A stretch of DNA of 7,044 nucleotides from Gammaproteobacteria bacterium (lineage in GTDB: Bacteria; Pseudomonadota; Gammaproteobacteria; Pseudomonadales; Azotimanducaceae): assembly GCA_002725095.1 (NCBI GenBank), contig PBQQ01000088.1, positions 1 to 7,044 of the forward strand, written 5' to 3'. Under the pieces are notes generated by a model. It was not told the DNA's origin. It searched no databases and was given only the letters and a program-made list of their open reading frames with translations. Within the stretch, counting starts at the first letter, position 1. The number at the start of each line of letters is the position of its first letter. Below, piece by piece: positions 7,000 through 7,044 of the stretch. The position numbers and the translations under genes were made by a program.

Positions 7000-7044
7000 G
7001 GCTTGCTCACAAATCCTGATACCACTTTTTTATGGCCTGCTTTA
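6996..7044 (-). CDS. uvrD: C-terminal tail of a UvrD/PcrA-type DNA helicase, partial
   Basis: Reading the - strand from base 7043, an open frame of 15 codons gives KAGHKKVVSGFVSKP and stops at TGA (6998-6996), overlapping the prmA ATG by 4 nt (ATGA). This closely resembles the extreme C-terminus of UvrD/PcrA superfamily 1 helicases, which typically end '(F)D(K)AG.KKV..SFV'. There the C-terminal Tudor-like domain contacts RNA polymerase in PcrA. The base at 7044 is T, compatible with Asp in the codon before Lys. These enzymes unwind DNA 3'-5' in nucleotide excision and mismatch repair. Only the tail is visible, so the call rests on a short match and on the coupling overlap; the choice between uvrD and pcrA naming is open. 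Confidence 0.6.
   Translation of the reverse strand, partial: KAGHKKVVSGFVSKP

Noticed and set aside
1..7044. Search for tRNA, rRNA, CRISPR, insertion sequence, phage or riboswitch signals
   Set aside because: Coding sequence fills nearly the whole window. No direct-repeat array, transposase, terminal inverted repeats or cloverleaf-like sequence was seen by eye.

Overview
This window looks like ordinary chromosomal core sequence from an alphaproteobacterium of intermediate GC (a little over half G+C by eye). The order bamD-recN-ligA is the usual alphaproteobacterial arrangement downstream of the cell-division and envelope cluster. The protein styles fit too: a BamD with the 'YAYYLKALSYYEQI' core, a RecN beginning 'MLKSLTVSNIVLIEQL', and a long three-domain aminopeptidase P next to prmA and a UvrD-type helicase. 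The moderate GC and frequent CTT leucine codons suggest a marine lineage such as SAR116 or a Rhodospirillales relative. That placement is inference and was not tested.

Layout. The left part (1-4281) is a tightly packed + strand run: the 3' part of bamD (outer-membrane protein assembly), recN (SMC-like double-strand-break repair protein) and ligA (NAD-dependent DNA ligase). The gaps are 2 and 3 nt, so they are almost certainly co-transcribed. The right part (4304-7044) is a second compact run on the - strand: the last 15 codons of a UvrD/PcrA-type helicase entering from the right edge, then prmA (ribosomal protein L11 methyltransferase), then pepP (Xaa-Pro aminopeptidase). These genes overlap: ATGA (4 nt) between the helicase and prmA, and 4 or 16 nt between prmA and pepP depending on the start used. 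The two runs converge, with only 22 nt (4282-4303) between stop codons and no recognisable intrinsic terminator.

How the genes work together. RecN and LigA act in DNA repair and replication, one on break processing and cohesion, the other sealing nicks. The helicase on the opposite strand belongs to the same general area. BamD, PrmA and PepP are housekeeping genes for outer-membrane assembly, ribosomal protein modification and peptide turnover. All four full-length genes keep their expected catalytic motifs, and there is no frameshift, insertion sequence, RNA gene, CRISPR array or phage signature.

I found no previously undescribed system. The findings are modest: a helicase tail too short for ordinary ORF calling, an ambiguous pepP start with a GTGA-overlap alternative, the terminator-less convergent junction, and small departures from family consensus in RecN, PrmA and LigA.
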